NCBI GenBank assembly: GCA_016808115.1
Contig: JAEQBH010001511.1
Span: 248,001 to 312,000 of the forward strand
Direction: 5' to 3'
Length of the DNA: 64,000 nucleotides
From: Tetrastigma voinierianum
Taxonomy: Eukaryota > Streptophyta > Magnoliopsida > Vitales > Vitaceae
Below are positions 1 through 11,695 of this stretch, one piece after another. Under the pieces are notes generated by a model. It saw only the letters and a program-made list of their open reading frames with translations, was not told where the DNA came from and ran no database searches. A program made the position numbers and the translations under genes. The number at the start of each line of letters is the position of its first letter. Position 1 is the first letter of the stretch.

Positions 1-4
1 ACAT

Positions 5-1380
5 CACAAGGCTAACAAGTTTCTTTCTCTCTATGTTGTCCAAGAAATGCATAATGGGGTAGCCCTCCAACATTTCTTACGAGTTTTTTTCCCATAAAGG
101 AAACTTTCCACCCAAGAAGCGTCTCTTGAACTCTTGAAGAGAGAACCCAAAACACCTCAAAGAGAGGGAACGATAGCTATCATAGAATCCTCTCCTTTAC
201 CTAATGGAGAAGAATGTAGTCAATCACTTATTCTTCATAAAGACAAAGAAAGCATCTGTTTGCCAAAAAGAACCTTCTCTTTGGACCTAATCCAAAGTTA
301 AGGCTCCTTACTTAAGAAGAAGAGCTTTGTTCATCACCAAAAAAGGTTCCTCAACCCCAAGCCTACTTTCTTTTTCTCTAAACAAACTGTCCTCCATCTT
401 ACAAAGTGAGCCCTACACTGCCAGTCATCTCCCCAAAGGAAATTCATGAATCTTCTCCAACCTCAAACGAACCCGATGAAGGCATGCAAAAAGAGAGACA
501 AAATGTATAGCTTATTGGAGAGTAATGGATCAAAGTACCTCTACTTCCTTTGAAAATTGTCTCTTCCACATGACTAGCTCTACAAGACCTCTTTCACACT
601 ATCCCAAATTGCCATAACTGAAGATCAAATAAAGGAAGACCAAATGAGAGGAAGGTGACGCTCAACTTATCCCGACTTCAATGCCAATGCATCAATATTG
701 TCCTCCCTCTTTATAAGAATTAACTCATTTTTGTCCAAGTTAATTCTCAAATAAAAAAATCACCTCAAACCACATGAGAACCGAACTTTACTGAAATCAT
801 CTATTCACGGGCAAGCCTCACATATCACAAGTGGTGTCATTCACAAACAACAAGTGAGATATCCGAATCTATCCTCCCTTACATCTCACCTACCATCTAG
901 AAAGATATCCCCGTATGGTATTTCCTCTTCGTATGGCAACCAAATGCTCAGAAAGCAATCATAGGCAACCCCTGGTATTCTGAAGGAACCTTGTAGGTTT
1001 GCCATCAACAAGTATAAAAACTTTTTTGTTGAGATGTGCACAATTTTATCCAACCAATCCATTTCTCCCCTAATTTCATCTTCCTTAAAACTTCCAAAAA
1101 GAAGAAAATAGCTAGTATTATTGTATCCTCTCTCAATGTCCAACTTGCACAAAACTCCACCTCACAAACTTCTTAACCTCAGCTTGCCTTATTAGCTATG
1201 AAGGTCGTATCCAAGATTTATCTCCATCCACAAAAGGCATTTTGAAAGCCAGGTTAGTTTACTCATTATCTTCGACCTCATTGGCTATAGATCTTAGCCA
1301 AGAACTTATAGGAGGTCGCCCACAAAAGTCTAATAGACCTAAATCCTCAAATCTTTGACACTTTTTTCAAATGAGAAAAC
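5..1380 (-). mobile_element. L1-type LINE fragment: reverse transcriptase and C-terminal region, decayed
   Basis: Read on the minus strand, this segment holds successive pieces of a plant L1-type LINE ORF2, which makes reverse transcriptase for target-primed insertion. From 5' to 3' on that strand I see an RT start-like DLR..RPI..L...YKFLAK stretch (about 1340-1270), QNAF..WR..LD (about 1230), GGVLCKLDIE followed by a Tyr (about 1165-1120; the family has CKLDIEKAYDHV), LFVNDTT at the FADD-box position (about 840), a LGVEEPFLVMNKALLLK stretch (about 360-310), and ATPLCISWTT.RERN (about 85-30), which matches the zf-RVT tail of these proteins. The frame changes several times and stops are frequent. 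The FADD box has lost its Asp pair, so the copy is dead. The 3' end lies at or beyond the left window edge. The longest open piece is 88 codons at 1152-886. The family assignment is quite sure; exact ends are not. Confidence 0.8.
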
Positions 1381-1845
1381 TAAATGGTAAAAGATTCATC
1401 ACTCCTAGAAAATTCGCTTAACCTAAATGTACCAATATCAGGTGTTTGTCATCTTATGAAAATAACTGGTATAATTCTCACCTTATATTTTGTTATTCAT
1501 CAAGTTTTGATTGATAAGTATATTCATTCCCAAGCCTTAAATGTTAAACTGCATGAGGATGACAGAAATTCAACAGATTGATCTCAAATCATGGTATTGA
1601 AGTCACTGTTTATTAGAAAAAAATTAAGAAAAAAGAACAAAAATCTAAGGAAAACTCTTTCTTTTTATCCACATGTGATGGGCAATTTGTTGAAATGAGG
1701 AATCCAAATGACACCCATTAATTTCTTTAAGTCGCCAAGGAAAAATTCAAAGTTCCGAGAGAAGAAAATGATGGAAAATTCAAGGGTGACTCGATATATA
1801 ATTTTTTTTAAATTATTATCAATTTATTTTAATATAAGATAGTTG
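1381..1845. other. Unassigned spacer between LINE and copia element
   Basis: AT-rich sequence with one 65-codon open frame (1384-1581) that shows no recognisable motif. I see no gene here. Confidence 0.5.
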
Positions 1846-3590
1846 GGTTTGAATTATGTCTATATCTTCATCTCAGTACCTCTACAAGAATGATGGCTAC
1901 TTTAGAGATTGAAATTGATGGTACTTTGATGGTTTAAACTTGATGTCCCTGGTAGGACAAGGAGGTAGTCCGGGAGACAATGTCCACGTTGTGGACGCGC
2001 GAGTCTCAAAGAGTCTAGATTGGAAGTAGAGCAGCCGTGGGACACATGTGAGTCTGCTAGTTTAAAGGCCAAGGAACTTGAGGAGCAAATAACCGATGTG
2101 TCTAGGTTCTATTTGGCAAGAAGATAAAGATCAAATAACAAAATATCAAGACATCTTATGAGAATCATGAATTAAAATGATTCGCTCAAATGCCACCAGG
2201 GCTTGTGAATGAGTTTATTGGGGCCAACCCTGGCCCTTAAAAGGAGAGAGCCCAAGTCAAATAAAGTATTTGAAAGAATTTGAGCCAACAAGGAAGTTTA
2301 AAAGTCCATAAATGTGATCATGGCTATTGATGGAAATAATTCAAGATGATTTTGCATCTAAAAGGAACATAAAATGAAAGGATTTGTGCTCAAATTAGCT
2401 CCATAATTTGTACACAATCAAAGACTATTTTGGAGAGTTTTTGCCTTGCAAGTCGGGATGATCAAACTTTACAACTTTGCAAATCCCAGTTGTCAATTTG
2501 GTCTATTATGGTCAAAATATCAAGGATAGGGTGTCCAATAAAAGAAAAGAATAAACCATTCTCATGTTGTTTCTGGTAGTTTTCTATTTTCACGTTTGGT
2601 AATTTGTGTATCAAGGCTGAATTTCAATAACTTTTCCTTTCTTTCTTAGTTAATAAGGATGTCCTAAGCTATATATAAGAGCCCCTTGATGTATTTGTTA
2701 AAACAGACATTGATGAATAAATCTTTGTGAGGTTTTCTTCGTTTATATTATCAGGAGAACTTTCGAGCCTTAATGTCGATCCATTATAGTGTTCAGCTTA
2801 AGGCTCTTGAAGTTCTTCTATAATCAATGGAAGGGTTATTTCTTTGTTCTACGGTTTTGGTTCCATATAACCATGATGGAGACTAAATATCATTGATTAT
2901 GGCTCTTGACTCAATATAATCATGCGATAGGCCACTATTTTAGACTGTGTTTGAAACTTGGAGTAACTGCAACAATTGGTGGATCTCACAAATGCTAAAG
3001 GGGCTTGTATCAACATCTAAGTTATCAAACTACAGAATTAGAAACAATTTAGATTCTATTTTGATGAGGATACTTAAGCAAAGAAGTTCTTATTTCAATT
3101 ATGATAGCTTAAAGGAAAAAGAATGTGGTAAGGGTCAGAAGGTAGTGGTTGGAATCATATTAGGGATAATGATTCAATCGTATCTAAATCCCAAGACTCA
3201 AATTACAACGCTATCAATTCGTGGCTTGGGAGTTTCTTAACAATTCCGATTTCATGAGCGTAACTTTCTGAAAATAACAAGTGAAGTCTGGGACGTACTG
3301 AGAGGCGCGGAGGCGTATATTCGATCGAGATATTTCACGTTAAAAGCCTTCATCTGTAGAAATATGATGTTCTTTATTTTCATTTTGTATTGATATAATG
3401 TTGGCTGGGTGTGCTGATGTCAGAGAGTGGAATCGAGGGAATTACGCCCTGAAATTTCTCTACTAGCAATGATTAGTTCTCAAGTAGAAGGGTCGTGGGT
3501 AGAGAGAGTCCTGTACCACATAAGCATTCAATTTGTAAAACCTCGAATCATATTACAGACATCCTTTACATCCGCATAGTCCCATGGACA
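1846..3590 (+). repeat. 5' LTR of the copia element
   Basis: Three blocks recur in the same order in the 3' LTR: 1846-2135 with 7546-7835, about 3020-3120 with 7858-7960, and 3325-3570 with 8008-8240. The first block includes the shared phrase ATGGCTACTTTAGAGATTGA. The copy is about 1.75 kb, against about 0.7 kb for the other, because the downstream copy lacks the region matching about 2136-3018. The 3' boundary is uncertain by some tens of bases. Confidence 0.75.
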
Positions 3591-4685
3591 CAGGCATGTT
3601 TATCAAGAATATGTTAAGACCCGCTTCCGCATTACTAATTAAGATTCCCATGGTTCAACGCATCGCACAGAGTCCGAATGACATGACATTTCGAACATCA
3701 AGGATTGTGACCAAGAACACACACTTATAATTGTCAAGTAATTCAACCTAACTGCACAAAGGAACCCTAAGAAAAAGAGCAAACACTGTATAAAACCTAC
3801 AAACAATATGTCATCCAAGATATTCAGGGTAGCACTAATACATCCGAACCATCCTCCATGGAACCACAGTCCCCATATGGTAATCATCACACGATCAAAG
3901 GTATTAGCCTATCGAAGGAATCCATTGAGATAAAGCCAGCATCTCGAAAGAAGAGCTCTGGTGTCAAGTCAACAAAAATAAAAGTGACAATTCATACACC
4001 TCCAAGAATTGGAACATCTTTTCCGGACCAAAAAGACAAGTTCTTGAAAATAAAACCAATGAAGGCAGATGCTACTACTTCTGACATAGGAGGCACATCA
4101 GACGACATTGTAGACACACAACCACTCACAGAGGGATCGAAGAAATAAACTACAGTGTCCATGATATGAGAAAGGAAAGAACAAGTGCTTCATGGTAATT
4201 AGCTCTCTCAAGGCTGAAGTATAACAAATGTGGTATTTTGACAATGGAAGCTCATGACATATGACTGCAAACAAGCACTGGCCGATCAACGTCACCATCC
4301 AAAGCTTTGAACTTATAACCTTGGGGACGTATGTAAAGGCAAGAATCTAGATTAGGGATCTCTCCTGAATATTCCAGATTGTCGGGGAAACTAAGAGATT
4401 GTTCTATCAATGATGGTCTTAAAGCCAACCTTAATTAGCATCAACCAATTATGTGACCAAGATCTCTTCGTGAAGTTTACAAATGATAGGTGTGTTGCTC
4501 TGCATCGAATTAAGGTCACATCAAGTGGGAGCAGTAACGTATCATATGATAATTCTATTTACTAGTGTTCGAACACATGCCTCAAATACACTCCAAAACT
4601 ATCATAGTCTTTGGTACCAAACGGATAGATTATGAGCTTAACAATTTTAGAGACACCATTACTTTAGAAGCAATCAGGTGAGTCC
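3591..4685 (+). pseudogene. Copia leader and possible gag remnant
   Basis: This is the interval between the 5' LTR and the first certain pol motif. It contains a 96-codon open frame at 3858-4148 that is rich in Lys, Ser, Thr and Pro and ends in a Thr/Asp-rich stretch. Its position fits gag or a gag-pol linker, but I do not recognise a zinc knuckle (CCHC) or a capsid motif, so the assignment rests on location only. The rest, 4150-4685, carries stops in all frames. Confidence 0.35.
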
Positions 4686-5345
4686 CTAGTCTCAAAGGAG
4701 AACCTAAAGGAATGTGTAGACCATGCCAACTAGGCAAACAAGTCCTAACATCCCACCTAGAGTCCCAACTCCACTTTCAATTTATACTAGAGTTAGTCCA
4801 ATATGATCTAATGGGACCAATGCAAGTTGGAAAGCATTGTCTTAAAAAAGAAAGGTCTATGTATGTGTAGATGATTTCTCTAGGTTCACTTGGAAAAAAT
4901 TCCTCAGGTCCCAAGTCTAAAGCTTTTGAAGCATTTGAAGATCTGTAGAAAGAGCATCCCAAGAGCACAATAATAGACTCCTAAATATATGTAGAATAAG
5001 GGATGATCATGGTAAGGAATTTGGAAATTCCTTGTTCGAAAGTTTTTGCAAAAAGAATGGTATAGAACATGAGTTCTCAACTCCTAAAACTCCACAACAA
5101 AATGGAGTCGTCGAAAGCAAGAACAGGATTCAATAGATGGCTCGAGTCATGCTAAAAGGCAAGGACGTTCCAACTAAATTATGGGAAGAAGTAGTAAATA
5201 GAACATGCTACATCTCAAAACGAGTCTATTTAAAGCTAGGAACACACAAAACCCCATATGAGATTTGGAAAGGTAAGAAACCTAATTTGAAACATCTTCG
5301 TGAATTTGGTAGTTCATGCAAATATGTTGAAATCTATTGCTGAGC
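4686..5345 (+). pseudogene. Copia GAG-pre-integrase and integrase core, broken
   Basis: Integrase inserts the element cDNA into chromosomal DNA. The pieces run in order: PKGMCRPCQLGKQ at about 4704-4745 (end of the zinc-binding GAG-pre-integrase domain), QYDLMGPMQV at about 4799 with the first catalytic Asp, VDDFSRFTW at about 4866, RDDHGKEFGNS at about 5000 with the second catalytic Asp, TPQQNGVVESKNR at about 5090-5128 with the catalytic Glu, and then MARVMLKGKDVPTKLWEE onward through an open frame to 5343 (end of core and linker). The catalytic triad D, D, E is still readable, but the frame is cut by stops near 4869, 4940-4985 and 5134 and needs frame changes between blocks. It cannot make a functional enzyme. 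Confidence 0.85.
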
Positions 5346-5920
5346 TACAAGAGGCAAGTTCTATGCCAAGAGGGATGAAGGTTTCTTTTTGGGATATTGC
5401 ACAAATAGTAGTGTGTATAGGGTTTACAAAAAAAGGGCCAAAACGGCGATGGAATCAATCAATGTATGAGTTGATGATTACCTTCCTCTAAGAGACATAT
5501 TCGCACTAAGACCCTAGTGGTTTCAGCCATGAAGAAGAAAAGACTCAATAGTCTCAAGACAAAGTTCACCCACTGAAGTGATAAAGAAAATACCCAAGCC
5601 CCATGTATTTGTTTTGGGGACTATCCCAAAAGCTGGGGCACTCTATCACACGGACAACCTAGATTCACTTAAGACGCCAGAGCAACAAGATGACCTAGAT
5701 AGTGCTCGGCATACAAATATTCAAACTTGAGAACCCTCCAAGAAGATTCACAAGAACCATCTTGCTACTGATGTCATAGGAGACCCAGAAGTGAACGTCC
5801 AGACGCGGGGAGTTCCTAAGGTAAGCTACAGATAAATGATGAATGTATGTCTCAGATGTTACACATCCATAATTGAGCCAAAGAATTACAAGGATACATT
5901 GAGTGATGAATATTGGATCA
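5346..5920 (+). other. Decayed linker between integrase and RT of the copia element
   Basis: In intact relatives this interval is a low-complexity, variable linker. Here it holds a shifted continuation of the integrase tail (open frame 5300-5491) and stop-rich sequence, with no motif I can name. Confidence 0.4.
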
Positions 5921-6570
5921 ATGCCAGGTAGGAAGAACTTTCATAGTTCGGACGCAATGAAAAGCCCCAACATACAAATGCAATTGGGACCAAATGGATC
6001 TTCAAGAACAAGATAGTTTGAAGGAACGCCACCGTAAAACAAAGCTCTGCCCGGTTGCTCAAGGTTATACTTAGATCAAGAGGTCGACTTCGATGATGTT
6101 TCGCACCAAGAGTCTGCCGAGTCCATTATCTAACTATCGATGGCTTTTTTTTGCACACTGGTCTGCTTACTAACTAAGTAAAAAACTCTCTTCTTAAATG
6201 GGTACCTAAATAAAGAAGTGTTTGTTGTTTAACAACTGTGGGTAGTTTGAAGATCCTTCTTCACCCTAATCATGCTTACAATTGAAAAGGCCCTCTACGG
6301 CCTGGGGAAACAGCTCCCAAGAGTCTTGCAGAGAGGCTCGCAGAGTACCTATTATAAAGAGGGTACACTTAAGGAGGAGCAGATCGTACTTTTTCATGAG
6401 AAGAAGACAATGGGAAGTCATTGTTGTCCAAATCTATGTGGATGATATAGTCTTTGGGTCCACGGTCCTCCCCAACAATTTGTAAACATATGAGCATTGA
6501 GTTTGAAATGAGCTCGCCTGAGAACTTTTAAGTTGATTTTGTGGTTCGCAAGGCAACACCGGAACCTTCA
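5921..6570 (+). pseudogene. Copia reverse transcriptase, internally deleted
   Basis: Reverse transcriptase copies the element RNA into cDNA. Visible blocks: QEELS with GRNE at about 5930-5960, AIGTKWIFKNK at about 5980-6013, LLAQGYT followed by a VDFDDV-like stretch at about 6055-6100, a SAESI..LLSMAFF stretch at about 6114-6150, GYLNKEVFVV at about 6199, KALYGL at about 6285-6302, and YVDDIVFGST at 6434-6463, which is the catalytic Asp pair. The frame shifts between blocks, and part of the fingers/palm between ALYGL and YVDD is shortened or scrambled. The sequence then continues as a mutated SIEFEMS motif at about 6492-6512. The lineage is certain; function is lost. Confidence 0.85.
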
Positions 6571-6980
6571 TCTCCCAGCAAAATATGCTATGAACTTACC
6601 AACAAGCTCTACTTGTTATGCCAACATCGAAGGACCCTAATAGCATGACAATATTGCAAAGATGAAGTAAGGAAGAGTGTTGATCAAACTTCTACATAAG
6701 CATGATTAAAGCCCATACCTAACCGCAAGTCATCAAGACTTATGCTATACCGCTGAGTTTCAGTAAGATACAAGGTCCGTGTTACCATCTTCAAGAGGCT
6801 AAGAAATCATCAAATATATGAAGATGAATAGTACCATGGTCTCCTCGTATACCCGGACACTACTTGCCAAATTTGCAGATACCGTGACGCTGATCAATGA
6901 ACCAAAAAAGACAGAAGGGAAAAAGAGTACTTCATGAGGTTGTTTCTGTCTGCAACAACCTTGTCTCTGCTTAGCCGAAA
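6571..6980 (+). other. Decayed RT thumb / connection region
   Basis: This lies between the RT palm and RNase H. Fragments reminiscent of the copia connection can be suspected, but no continuous frame or firm motif is visible. Confidence 0.35.
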
Positions 6981-7285
6981 ACAAAACTACATATCCATTT
7001 CAATGGCAGAGGCTGAATACATGGCGGCTGGTAGTAGATGCACACAACTCATTTGGATGAAGAATATACAAAAAAGATTATTGCGTCTCTAGAGAAGTCC
7101 TAACACTTTATTGTGAAAATCTAAGTGGTATCAATATCTCAAAGAATCTAGTTCAGCATTCGAGAGTCAAGCACATTGACATAAGGCATCACATTTAGTT
7201 TCTGTTGAAGACAAAAATCATTGGATCTTCAAGTAATATCCACCAGCATCAACTGGCCGACATATTCACCAAAGGCTTGGATGCT
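6981..7285 (+). pseudogene. Copia RNase H domain, C-terminal half
   Basis: RNase H removes the RNA strand during cDNA synthesis. One frame reads ISMAEAEYMAAGSRCTQLIW at about 6998-7060, with the Glu-containing AEAEY motif that in the family follows a catalytic Asp further upstream. A second piece reads YCENLSGINISKN at about 7111-7150, whose CDN-type Asp is changed to Glu, then VKHIDIRHH at about 7168-7195 and QLADIFTKGLD at about 7251-7284, the usual end of copia Pol. Frame changes separate the blocks. The N-terminal half is not recognisable. Confidence 0.8.
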
Positions 7286-7530
7286 CTAGGTATGAATCTC
7301 TACGGTCCTCCCTGGGGTTATGCCTTATGTAATTAATGTGGTCCTCTGGCCGCCAGAACGCCTCAAATTCGACCTGCTCTGGACAACTAAGGCATTTATC
7401 TTTGCCTGCAGCAAAAAAATGGGGAGAGAAATAAGGGGAGCAAGTGCAAGAGTAAGCACCTTAAGGGGAGTGTCTCCAATGCATTTTCTTGTCTCATTCT
7501 TCAAGAGGTGTTTTTGTCGAAGACATATAC
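7286..7530 (+). other. Copia 3' untranslated stretch
   Basis: Sequence after the end of Pol and before the polypurine tract. It carries a 99-codon open frame (7320-7619) that runs into the LTR and has no known motif. Several purine runs (7415-7440, 7462-7470) precede the tract next to the LTR. Confidence 0.4.
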
Positions 7531-7542
7531 AAAAGGAGAGAA
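7531..7542 (+). other. Polypurine tract of the copia element
   Basis: AAAAGGAGAGAA lies directly before the start of the 3' LTR, the usual place for the plus-strand primer. The call rests on position and base composition. Confidence 0.6.
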
Positions 7543-7545
7543 TAT

Positions 7546-8260
7546 TATTGGGCTTGAAATTGTCTATATATTCATCTCTAGTGTTCTACAAGAAGATGGC
7601 TACTTTAGAGATTGAATGATAAGATTTGATAATTAAACTTGGATCTCCCTGGCAGACCGGGAGGTAGTCCGAACATGGGCTTCTAGGCTGCAGTGGACAC
7701 ACGAAGTCTCGAAGAGTCCAAAAGTGTATGTGAGCAATTGGGACTATGTGAGTCTCGCTAGCTGAAGACCAAGGAAACTTGAGAACAAGTAACTAGTCAG
7801 TGTACGTATCTATTTGGTAAGAAGATAAAGATCAAATCATAGAAGATAAGTGAACGCTCAAGTTATCAAAATCGAATTAGAAACAATTTAGGATTCTATC
7901 CTGATGAGGATACTTGAGCAGCAAGTTTCCTATTTCCACTGTGATACCTTAAAGGAAAGAACATAAAATAGAAGATAGGGTTGGATTCATAGATACTCGG
8001 TTGAGGAATTTCACGTTAAAAGCCTTTCACCTTATATGAAATATGATGTTTATTTGCATCTTATATTGTTGTAATGTGGGTTATGAGTGTTCGATGTTGT
8101 AGAGAAGGGAATGGAGGGAGTTTATTCTGAATTCCACTAATAGTGATTAGGTTTCAAGAAGGGTCGTGGGTAAAGAGGGAATCTCGTACCACATAAGACT
8201 AATTGTAAACCTCAAATCAAATTAGTGGAAATCCTTGCATCTGGGCATAATCTCGCGGAT
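7546..8260 (+). repeat. 3' LTR of the copia element, with large internal deletion
   Basis: It matches the 5' LTR in three collinear blocks but lacks the stretch matching about 2136-3018, so it is about 0.7 kb instead of 1.75 kb. The break lies at about 7835-7857. Confidence 0.75.
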
Positions 8261-8995
8261 ATAAAGTGTGCTGTCGAACCATGAAAAATTGTGTGTGATC
8301 TTACTTTAATGCCAATATATCACATCTACTTTGCACAATAATTCAAGACCTATAAGGCTTGACACACTGCACTAAAGTCTCAACTAAATCACAAATTAAA
8401 CATCAAGGATCAGACCGAGAACACCACTCTATATATGTCTGAGATGTACTCTTTTTAATCAAGTGTGTTAAGACATTTTGAAAGTCGTGGTCTTTCATAG
8501 ATATCCTTTACACTAAGTTCTTGTTGTAGTTTGAATCATTATATTGAACTTCATTCATGAGGTCAAGGTTGAGATTCCCATCAACTTATGAAGGTTGAAG
8601 GATTAGCGCACTGGCGGATGTGTCATAGGGCTCAAGTAATAGAATTTCCAAATTTTTTCGCCCCTGTACTTTGGAAAATGTTTACTACAAACATTTGAAC
8701 CGAGATGCTTAAATTCAAAGTAAAAACTAATTGTCATTTAACCATGCAAGTGATTTATACTTTTATTTTAGCCCGTCTAATACACTTTAGTTATTGTTTG
8801 TCTTCAAAAAAAATTTGAAAAAAAATGCAAATGAAAAAATAGAGAGGAAACATAGAAAGAAAGAAAAAAATGAAGGAAAATAAAAATAAAATTAAATCTA
8901 ATGTATTATTTTTATCTAATACTTCAAACTAATTTTATTTATTTTCATTTTTCATTATAAAGATTATATAATTTTAAAAGACTTAAGTTTCTATT
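8261..8995. other. AT-rich intergenic sequence
   Basis: There is no gene here. It holds a purine-rich AAATGAAAAAA-type run near 8815-8890 and AT-rich flanks. Confidence 0.5.
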
Positions 8996-10785
8996 GTAAC
9001 GTCCTTGCCTAAAGATAAGTGTGCCAAGACATGAAACTCCGTAGGCGCATACCGAATATCAAGTGTCACATCGCGGATATTTGGGGATGAAATTAGAGAT
9101 GATAAAATTTCGAACCCGAGATTTATGTATGAGAATAAGGATAAATTAGTAATTGAGCAAAGGATAAGGAAAATCAAAACTGTAGATGGCTATAAGAGAA
9201 TTAATAAGAGTTATAATTGCAATATTAAAGCCGTTGAGGACTTCTATACTATGAGAAATATGGGAGTATAAATAGAGGGTGAGACAAACAAAAGTCATTT
9301 TTGTCTCATTTTGTTAGGCTTCCCCACGTATGAGAGGAGAAGACAGAGAAAAGAAGAGCAAAGAGTAAAAGATGAGGAAGAAGAAGTCCAAAATCGCATG
9401 TTTCTTGCCTCGGAATCAAGGGGTCTTTGATGTCTGAGGTTTTATATGATCTCATGGTTTAAATATAAAGGAATTGAGTTAGGGTATTAGAATAAACCAA
9501 TAAATCTTTTGTGTTTGGGTTGTGGTATGATAACCAGATTGAAGTTATTGAAATAATTCGTGAAAAGTTTTTTGAAGATATTACATAATGAAAGATGCAG
9601 AATTCAAGAAATTGAGATTTAAGATGAATTAGAGTATTTGATGTTATATGGAGTATTGAGTTGATTTGGGTATCAACATATGGAAAATGGAAGAAAAACA
9701 CACATTTGGCATTTTCAGGGAGCAAATTCCAGACCGGTAATGCTCGCTTCTGCTTTGACCAGAACATTTTTACCATAACTTGTCATACTTTGATCCGACG
9801 GAGGATTCAAGCTTGGTTAAAATAGACTTCAAGGGAGAACCAAACATCATGAAATAGGTTCTAATTCTGATTCTATGTAACAAAATTCAGTCAAAGTAGG
9901 GGCTGTTCAAGCCAAATTGCCCGCTTTTGAACATAGATTAGTCTTGTTGTTTTGAATTTAAAGTGAGTTTCAAAGGTTCGATTTGGGGTGATTCCAATTG
10001 GAGAAGAACCTTAGCACCTTAGTTTCAAAAGAGTATAAAGAACCAGTGTCAAATATGGAGTTAAGACATTGAAAATGGAGCCAAATCATTCCGAGTGTAA
10101 AATCTATAGAGGGTATTAAGGTCATTTTAGAAGAAAAGGGGTAATTTAATAGTTTCCTTGGTTATGTATTTTATGGTTAAATGAGACTTAAGTGAATGTG
10201 ATGTGGTTATGAAAATGAATGTATGGTGGATTAAATGGTTATGGTTAATTGTTAGTCGAGGTTTTCTTGAAAATGTGAAAAGTGACTATCGGATCGAAAC
10301 TGGATCCAAACAGCTGTTTGATTATGTGAATCGTGATGCAAACCAACATTTGAAAAATCATTTTTAATATAACATCACACAAACATAAAACATTTTAATA
10401 TAAATGTTTATGGATATCCATAGAATGTAGTAAATGTATAAATGTTTACTTTACTCCAAATATATGTATTTATATTGAATGTTTATATATGTATGCATAT
10501 GTTAAAGCATTATGGAAGTTTAAAATGTGTAAAGAAGAATGCAAAATGTATATAAATGATAAAATAAAGGTTTTAAATGGATTTATAAATATTTGAAGAA
10601 ATGTTTTAATCGATAGTTACCCTAACCCCATATGACTGTTATGATCGATATCTACGAGGTACCTTAAGCGTGTAAGGATTTAGAGGGTGTTATAGGTTAC
10701 TAACCTAGGGGAGGGAAATAGGAAGTTTAGAGTAATATCCTTACACGTGATAAGGTGCTATGACTCAACCCTATGCAAAGCGTGA

Positions 10786-10879
10786 GTTTCTCCAAGCGTC
10801 AGAGTGGTTAAGGACCGGAATGAGACTGCCCTCACCGCCGCACTTAAACCGGCTCTGTGTTTATCCTCCGGGTTCCCAT

Positions 10880-10918
<39 letters not shown>
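10786..10918 (+). mobile_element. Putative tRNA-derived SINE with GAAA tail
   Basis: CAGAGTGGTTAAGGAC at about 10799 matches an A box of the tRNA-Ser/Leu type, and CCGGGTTCCC at about 10868 is a shortened B box. The body of about 95 bp is followed by a (GAAA)n tail. Imperfect duplications GCAAAGCGTGA (10775-10785) and GCATAAAGTGA (10924-10934) flank it. SINEs are transcribed by RNA polymerase III from these boxes and mobilised by LINE enzymes. The element sits inside the LTR at 8996-11695 and is therefore younger than it. Confidence 0.5.
10881..10918 (+). repeat. (GAAA)n microsatellite
   Basis: About nine GAAA units. It probably grew from the A-rich tail of the SINE directly upstream. Confidence 0.95.
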
Positions 10919-11695
10919 TTAACGCATAAAGTGATTTTGAATTATATAAGTATTTATTACTTTGATATATAACAAATGTTATCTTTAATGAAATGTACAC
11001 TCACCCGAGCTCCTTTAGCTCACTCTCTTTTTCCATATGTTTTAAGAACCTTTTCGTGAACCGAGACAAAAAGTAATCCCAGAGGAGCATCCCCCTCGCG
11101 CTGAGCTCCAGCCATCGGTGAGACGACGCCTCAGAACCGATTGTTGAAATATTTTGCATATTTTATATGTTGAATATTTTGTCATGTATATATGCATATA
11201 TGTATATATTTTGAAAAGGAATTACGTAGGCGGTCGGCTTAAGTCCGGCTCAAGCCCAATCTTTTGATACAAAAAAATGTGCATGGAATTGAAGAAGGTT
11301 TGAATGTTTTGATGATTTGAAGTGAATAAAAGTATATGTGTATTTATTGTGTTTGGTTGGGTTGTGGATGAGGAGTCTAGACGGAGTTGAAATTGAGAGT
11401 GAAAGATTAGCGGTGTTTTAGAAATGTTTTCCACGGGTTTTGTAAATTGGGAAAGTCCAGAAAAAACGAGGGAGAGAAACTACAGCCAATTTTACGAAAA
11501 ATCGAAGTGTTTGAAAAAGAAAAGAAAAGAAAAAGATTTTCCTTTTGCTTCCGCATTATTTTACAAAGTATATTGAGATTGTAAAAGGGGTTCACTCCAT
11601 GGATTTTGTTGGTTGTTTTTAAGGGAAAAGTTTCTATATCCATTGAGTCTTGGAGGTCCCCCTCGGGTTCATGAGGTTAGTCCGGGTCGGGATCC

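Larger units (their letters stand above)
1846..8260 (+). mobile_element. SIRE/Maximus-like Ty1/copia LTR retrotransposon, degenerate
   Basis: Two related LTRs (about 1846-3590 and 7546-8260) enclose about 4 kb holding, in copia order, a gag-pre-integrase motif, integrase, RT and RNase H on the plus strand. The wording of the motifs (DLMGPMQ, DDFSRFTW, TPQQNGVVE, YVDDIVFGST, VKHIDIRHH, LADIFTKGLD) is that of the SIRE/Maximus lineage. The coding part is much shorter than an intact copia gag-pol of roughly 4-4.5 kb because large parts of gag and RT are missing or scrambled. No complete frame survives. I could not find a clear target-site duplication or an intact tRNA-Met primer site after the 5' LTR. 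No env-like third ORF, which some SIRE elements carry, is visible. Confidence 0.85.
8996..11695 (+). repeat. Probable Ty3/gypsy LTR (solo or fragment)
   Basis: It starts with TGTAACGTCCTTGCC, the common start of plant gypsy LTRs, and runs about 2.7 kb to GTTAGTCCGGGTCGGGATCC without any pol motif. The plan is that of a long gypsy LTR: a 5' unique part, mid-LTR phrases such as AAGGTCATTTTAGAAGAAAA, and a GC-rich segment near 11040-11130. No second copy in the window confirms the ends, and no target-site duplication is visible. Open frames inside it (9459-9776, 11222-11643) have no recognisable motif and I regard them as chance. Confidence 0.45.

Noticed and set aside
3639..4298. Overlapping small frames on both strands as independent genes
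   Set aside because: They lie inside the copia element between the LTR and integrase; at most gag remnants.
9459..9776. 105-codon minus-strand frame in the LTR
   Set aside because: There is no motif, the composition is AT-rich, and it lies inside a probable LTR.
10786..10880. Functional tRNA gene
   Set aside because: Only A- and B-box-like words are present; the arms do not fold into a tRNA and the B box is shortened. The same reasoning applies to 27961-28030.
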